A DNA stretch of 9,844 bases from Deltaproteobacteria bacterium (GTDB lineage Bacteria > Bdellovibrionota > UBA1018 > UBA923), in NCBI GenBank assembly GCA_016194725.1, contig JACQAW010000410.1, forward strand, positions 1 through 9,844, in the 5' to 3' direction. The notes under the pieces were generated by a model. It saw only the letters and a program-made list of their open reading frames with translations, was not told the origin of the DNA and ran no database searches. This document shows, piece after piece, positions 6,514 through 9,844 of the stretch; position 1 is the stretch's first letter; every line of letters starts with the position of its first letter. Position numbers and translations under genes: made by a program.

Positions 6514-7216
6514 GTCTAAAAAGCTCGAACTCCCGGGCAGTCATCGTAATTGAATCGATGCCGTTGGTAATCCAGGCCTCTTTGAGCTGGAAGCGCCGGG
6601 CATAGTTCAGGAAAGTTTCGACGTCGGGATTGCTGGGAATCGTGGTGCCCGCGATGTCGCCCGGGGCGTTGCCGAAAAAGAAAATGTGATTGTGCAGCAG
6701 GCTCGTCAGGCTCCAGCCAGTGGCCAGGTCTGCCGTCAGCACGTCGTCAAATCTTGAGAGCGTGGGCGGGCTCATCTGAAACCCCGACGTGAAATATATT
6801 TTCAAATCGGTGCCACGGGTCAAAATCAACGCGGCAAACTCGGTCTGTGCCGCCACCGATTTTTGCCGCACCAGATGCTCATTGAAGAGCAGCTGCTCCA
6901 GGCAGTGGCTTGGATGAATTCGGCCTGCCTGATGCTTGAGGATGAGGTCGAATTTTTTCACCTCTTCGGGCATTCCCGCCTGGGCATATATCTTACGTTG
7001 ACGTTCGAGCAGCGCGGTTTGCTCGGGGTCCACGCCAGCGCGTACCCACGCCAGAAAGGCCGTATAGGTTTCGCCCGCCGGACGGCCCGCAGCGAGTAGC
7101 CCGGTACCATTGGCGAGAGTCCAGGACTCATATAACGCAGACTCGCTTTGTTCGATTATGGTTGGCGCGGCGTTAAAAGCGCAGGTCGTGGCCAGAAATA
7201 GAATAGTAGGCAGCAT
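6485..7216 (-). CDS. Exported protein with JAMM/JAB-like metalloprotease signature, unknown function
   Basis: 243 residues, ATG at 7216-7214, TAA at 6487-6485. The N-terminus is a short signal peptide (MLPTILFLATTCAFNA, cleavage about residue 16-17), so the product is periplasmic or secreted. No strong Shine-Dalgarno precedes it. In the C-terminal half, E126 in TEFAALIL, then LLHNHIFF with H175 and H177, then IPSNPDVETF with S195 and D198, follow the order E...HxH...S-x-x-D of JAMM (Mov34/JAB1/MPN) zinc peptidases. Canonical JAMM has about seven residues between HxH and S; here there are seventeen, so an insertion of about ten is needed. AWITNG after the Asp-containing helix would be the next strand. 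I recognise no named family. A JAMM-fold hydrolase in the envelope is an inference, and a coincidental match is possible. Confidence 0.65.
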   Translation of the reverse strand: MLPTILFLATTCAFNAAPTIIEQSESALYESWTLANGTGLLAAGRPAGETYTAFLAWVRAGVDPEQTALLERQRKIYAQAGMPEEVKKFDLILKHQAGRIHPSHCLEQLLFNEHLVRQKSVAAQTEFAALILTRGTDLKIYFTSGFQMSPPTLSRFDDVLTADLATGWSLTSLLHNHIFFFGNAPGDIAGTTIPSNPDVETFLNYARRFQLKEAWITNGIDSITMTAREFELFRLTGSGFLPE

Positions 7217-7225
7217 CGCAGTTGG

Positions 7226-7239
7226 CTAGCATGTGCTAG
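7226..7239. promoter_or_regulatory. Perfect palindrome CTAGCA-tg-TGCTAG between divergent genes, operator-like
   Basis: Six-base arms (7226-7231 and 7234-7239) lie in the centre of the 36-base spacer (7217-7252) separating the - strand JAMM-like gene and the + strand MOSC gene. Both genes must be controlled from this small space or from within each other. A symmetric site here could be the binding site of a dimeric regulator or part of overlapping promoters. Function is inferred from symmetry and position. Confidence 0.4.
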
Positions 7240-7252
7240 GCTGAACCACTAT

Positions 7253-7891
7253 ATGAAAGTCGCTTCAATCTGCGTGGGCGTGCCGCGCGAAGTACAGTGG
7301 CAGGGCAAGACCGTTTCGACCGGTATTTTCAAGAGTCAGGTGGAGGGCCCGGTGCGGGTTAGAATGCTCAACCTTGACGGTGACGAGCAGGCCGATCTGA
7401 CGGTGCATGGCGGCGAGCACAAGGCGGTTTATACTTACGCTGCCGAATACTACGACTGGTGGCGCACGAAGCTTGCGCAGCCGGAGCTCGGCTTCGGCGC
7501 CTTTGGCGAAAATTTCACCACGGTGGGCCTGGATGAAACCACGGTGTGCGTCGGTGACAGATTCAGATTTGGCGGCTGCGTGCTCGAAGCGGCCCAGCCA
7601 CGCATGCCTTGTTTTAAGCTCGGTATCAGATTCAACGACCCTTCGATTTTGAAAACGTTTTTGGATAGTGGCCGCCTGGGAATCTATTTTCGAGTCGTCG
7701 ATGAAGGAATGGTGGCCACTGGCGATGGGATCGAAAAGATTTTCGCGCATCCGGCCCAGTTGCCCGTTTTCGAGGTCCGGGCGCTTACCAAAGGGCCGCT
7801 GCAGAAAGACAAGGTCACCGAGCTTTTGACTCTCAAGACGCTTTGTCCCAGAATCAGGCAAAAGCTTGAAACCAGGCTACAATCCAAATAA
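7253..7891 (+). CDS. MOSC domain protein, YiiM-like
   Basis: 212 residues, close to the 224 of E. coli YiiM. LDGDEQADLTVHGGEHKAVY (about 41-60), FGAFGENFTTVGLDE (about 81-95), then VGDRFRFGG and QPRMPCFKLG with Cys120, follow the MOSC core in order. The conserved Cys is the molybdenum-cofactor ligand in MOSC enzymes. The tail from about residue 150 matches the helical C-terminal extension of YiiM relatives. YiiM reduces N-hydroxylated compounds such as 6-hydroxylaminopurine using the molybdenum cofactor, and a similar detoxifying role is likely here. The protein is cytoplasmic. No clear Shine-Dalgarno precedes ATG 7253. The next gene starts about 40 bases after the stop in the same direction and may be cotranscribed. 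Confidence 0.9.
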   Translation: MKVASICVGVPREVQWQGKTVSTGIFKSQVEGPVRVRMLNLDGDEQADLTVHGGEHKAVYTYAAEYYDWWRTKLAQPELGFGAFGENFTTVGLDETTVCVGDRFRFGGCVLEAAQPRMPCFKLGIRFNDPSILKTFLDSGRLGIYFRVVDEGMVATGDGIEKIFAHPAQLPVFEVRALTKGPLQKDKVTELLTLKTLCPRIRQKLETRLQSK

Positions 7892-7931
7892 AAGTGAGCG
7901 AAGATGTCAGGTATGGTATGAGTCCGCGGCC

Positions 7932-9670
7932 ATGCGATTTAATTGCCGCCAACTCAGTCACGCAGTTCTGGCACTAGCGCTCGCGTTCTGCCTGTCCGCA
8001 CCGGCTTGGGCGGCATTGCCCTGCGAGCTCTTGCTGCGTGACCGGGTTCCAGTCGAGGTGGGCAAGGTATCGCTTTCGAAAATTGTCGAAAAAACCAAAC
8101 CTTGGGATCGCATGGAGTCCAACTCCGACCAGCGCCAGCCCTTGTACCTGGGCGCAAGCCCACGCGATCTTGCGCTGGGCAAGCCACCCACCAGTCGTCC
8201 GCGTTTGTACGCCGCACTTCGCGAGCTGGGCACCGCGCAAGCCCAATTTATTCGCAAGGCACTGGGAGCCGCTGCGGGGACCCCGCTTGAGTTCGAGGCC
8301 TGGCCCGTGCAAAACGACGAAGGTCAGCTGACCTGGGCGTTTGCGCGCTATCGAAAAAAACCCGCATCGACCTGGGAATGGCTGGACGCCGACGCGCTCG
8401 AGCTGCCCGACGCCAAAGAAGGTATTCCAGCGCCGATTCTTCCCAGAACGAAAAAGACCTGGGTAAAAAAAGATTTCAAGGCGCTGTTCACGGACGTTCT
8501 GAAAATGAAAGACCTGTACGGCAAGCCGCTGTTTGGCGACGCCGTGTGGATGACGGCCGACACCAATCAGGTCATCGCCGCGTGGCTGCCCGTTGAGCTG
8601 CTTGAAGCCTTCAAGAGCGAGCTTGAAGCCAACCCCAATGGCCATCTGGTCAGCCGAATTTTGCCGCAGCCGGCACGCTTCAATGAAAAGCCGATCACCT
8701 TCGTGCTCAAGACCGATGGCCGCGGCGTGCGGTTTCCGCGAAAGATTCAATGGGCCGAGCCGCATGTTCTCAAAGACGTGACGCTTTCGCCGGCGGCAAC
8801 CACACAAGTCGTTACGCGCTGGCCGCGAAATTTCGATGCCGCCTACGAGCACGACATCCGGGTGCTCTCGGGGCGCGAGACGGCCGATTTTCCGCGAAGT
8901 GGTCGCAAGGTGAAGTTCAAGCGCAAGAACAGCGTCGACGTGCGTAATCAGCTTGAAGATCTGGTGGACTATCTGGAGGAGCGCTATCGCCAGCTTGGCG
9001 TGCGTACGGTGCGCCAGCGTTTTCTGTGGCGCAATGTTCCGCAAAGCAATCTGGTGGCCATCATTCCCGGTTCGCTCAAAGGGGCCGCCAATAAACCCAT
9101 TTTGATGGCCGATCACATCGACACCGCATTCTCCGAAGATGCGTACAACAAGACGGGCAAGCGTATTTCAGCGCCAGGGGCCGACGACAACGACACAGCC
9201 ACCGCGGCTCTGCTCAGGGCTGCTGAGGTTTTGAAAGACAGCCAGCCTCTGCACGACATCTGGCTCACGCACCTTACGGGCGAAGAGTTTCCGGCCGACG
9301 ACCTGGGCGCACTGGCTATCGCAAGCAAAGCGATCGCGTGTTCCAAATCAATGCCGGCGATAGCCAGGACTCGCTGCGCATGGCCGCCGTGGCTCTGGAC
9401 AGTGCCAACCGGCTTGGCTCAGGCTGGCAGCCCCTAGTGCGCGACCGGTTTGATGCCCGCAGCTATCTTTATAATACCGATGGCATCGTGTTCTCCAATG
9501 CCGGCTATCCCGTGATTCTATTGAACGAGCACATCAACGGTATCGAGAACCTCAACCGTCCCCATTACCATTCCACCAGCGACTCGGTGAAGTTCCTCGA
9601 CTTTTCCTACGCTGCCTCGATTGCCCGGGTAGCCATTGAAACCGCGGCTCGCCTGGCTGCGGGTCATTGA
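7932..9670 (+). pseudogene. Exported M28-family zinc aminopeptidase, disrupted by internal deletion/frameshift
   Basis: The frame from ATG 7932 gives a signal peptide (MRFNCRQLSHAVLALALAF, cleavage near AWA, residue 27), a roughly 350-residue N-terminal region of unknown type, then an M28 catalytic domain. ADHIDTAF holds H395/D397, GADDNDT holds the bridging Asp (D418-D421), and TGEEF holds E451/E452. After PADDLGALAIASKAI the frame runs into unrelated sequence and stops at 9437. The family continues in another frame: SDRVFQINAGDSQDS, then HYHSTSDSVKFLDF with the last metal-binding His, to TGA 9668-9670. The stretch expected in between, with the hydrophobic strand ending in a metal-ligand Asp (the D-M-x-G part of M28), is absent in all frames. 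A deletion of perhaps 30-45 codons with loss of frame is the simplest reading; an assembly error is the alternative. An in-frame TTG at 7866 would overlap MOSC and spoil the signal peptide. Confidence 0.75.
9338..9670 (+). CDS. C-terminal fragment of the disrupted M28 peptidase
   Basis: An open frame starting at GTG 9338 encodes 110 residues that continue the peptidase domain: VFQINAGDSQDSLRMAAVAL, DARSYLYNTDGIVFSNAGYPVILLNEH, and HYHSTSDSVKFLDF, whose His is the fifth metal ligand of M28. The frame is open well upstream, overlapping the first fragment, so GTG 9338 need not be a real start and no ribosome site precedes it. It should be read as the 3' part of the gene beginning at 7932, not as a separate protein. 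Confidence 0.7.
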   Translation: MFQINAGDSQDSLRMAAVALDSANRLGSGWQPLVRDRFDARSYLYNTDGIVFSNAGYPVILLNEHINGIENLNRPHYHSTSDSVKFLDFSYAASIARVAIETAARLAAGH

Positions 9671-9844
9671 GTGGACAGCGCCCGTTGACCGCTCATGTTT
9701 TACTGACTGCCATCCCTTTGAATCTGCGGGAAAAGGTGCCGCAAGGTGAATTGTCCCACTTCAGCTGCCTAATAGTTCGTCACAATTTCGAGCCATTTTC
9801 CGCATGCCTTGATGTTGGCCTAACCTGGCCCGGGGCTTGCTTAT

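Noticed and set aside
7974..9116. Long open frame (380 codons) on the - strand opposite the M28 peptidase
   Set aside because: Shadow of a G+C-rich coding strand: the + strand has the signal peptide and catalytic motifs, while the antisense product has no recognisable domain.
9330..9337. GCGATCGC palindrome as a functional site
   Set aside because: Eight-base palindrome occurring once at this site; chance is adequate in G+C-rich coding DNA. Only its overlap with the deletion junction is worth noting.
9310..9345. Programmed ribosomal frameshift in the M28 gene
   Set aside because: No slippery heptamer of X-XXY-YYZ type is seen, and a shift would still not supply the missing metal-ligand segment.
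9671..9844. Gene, tRNA or terminator in the right-hand end
   Set aside because: No open frame with a start and ribosome site, no cloverleaf, and no strong hairpin with U-run on either strand; only small G/C repeats such as GGCCTAACCTGGCC.

Overview
The window (roughly 57% G+C by eye) carries nine protein genes or gene pairs, packed tightly and mostly on the + strand. Two cell-envelope genes are on the - strand. The organism is a Gram-negative bacterium: at least five products have Sec or Tat export signals, and one ends like an outer-membrane beta-barrel. The mix of secreted unknowns with an AEC carrier, a DUF899 protein and a Tat-exported GMC oxidoreductase would suit a Bdellovibrionota/Oligoflexia-like or other deltaproteobacterial-type chromosome. 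That placement is an impression, since no rRNA or marker gene is present. There is no tRNA, rRNA, CRISPR array, transposase, integrase or phage gene, so the region reads as chromosomal background with lineage-specific envelope genes.

Layout: (1) 1-825, the 3' part of an AEC-family permease that began before the window. (2) 826-987, an intergenic region with two short inverted repeats and a good Shine-Dalgarno. (3) 988-2399, a two-gene unit: a secreted protein with a zinc-protease HExxH motif and six cysteines, joined by an ATGA overlap to a membrane-anchored protein of unknown function. (4) 2433-3478, a DUF899 thioredoxin-fold protein followed by a GNAT acetyltransferase whose N-terminus seems to extend upstream of its first usual start codon. 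(5) 3487-4449 (-), an exported protein with an outer-membrane-protein C-terminus, convergent with the GNAT gene. (6) 4450-4599, a divergent promoter region with matching TAGTAT boxes facing each gene and a CAGGG/CCCTG palindrome. (7) 4600-6513, a Tat-exported GMC (cholesterol-oxidase-like) flavoprotein with a five-cysteine cluster. (8) 6485-7216 (-), an exported protein with a JAMM/JAB-like HxH...PSxxD signature; its 3' end overlaps that of the GMC gene. (9) 7217-7252, a short divergent spacer with a perfect CTAGCA-TG-TGCTAG palindrome. (10) 7253-7891, a MOSC protein of YiiM type. (11) 7932-9670, an exported M28-family zinc peptidase that changes frame near 9316-9336, exactly where the segment with the third metal ligand should be. 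(12) 9671-9844, 174 bases in which I see no gene or convincing signal.

No single pathway ties the genes together. The common theme is the envelope: two putative exported metalloenzymes (HExxH and JAMM-like), one decayed exported peptidase, an exported flavoenzyme and a possible outer-membrane protein. The best candidates for something undescribed are the HExxH protein with its coupled partner (988-2399) and the exported JAMM-like protein (6485-7216).
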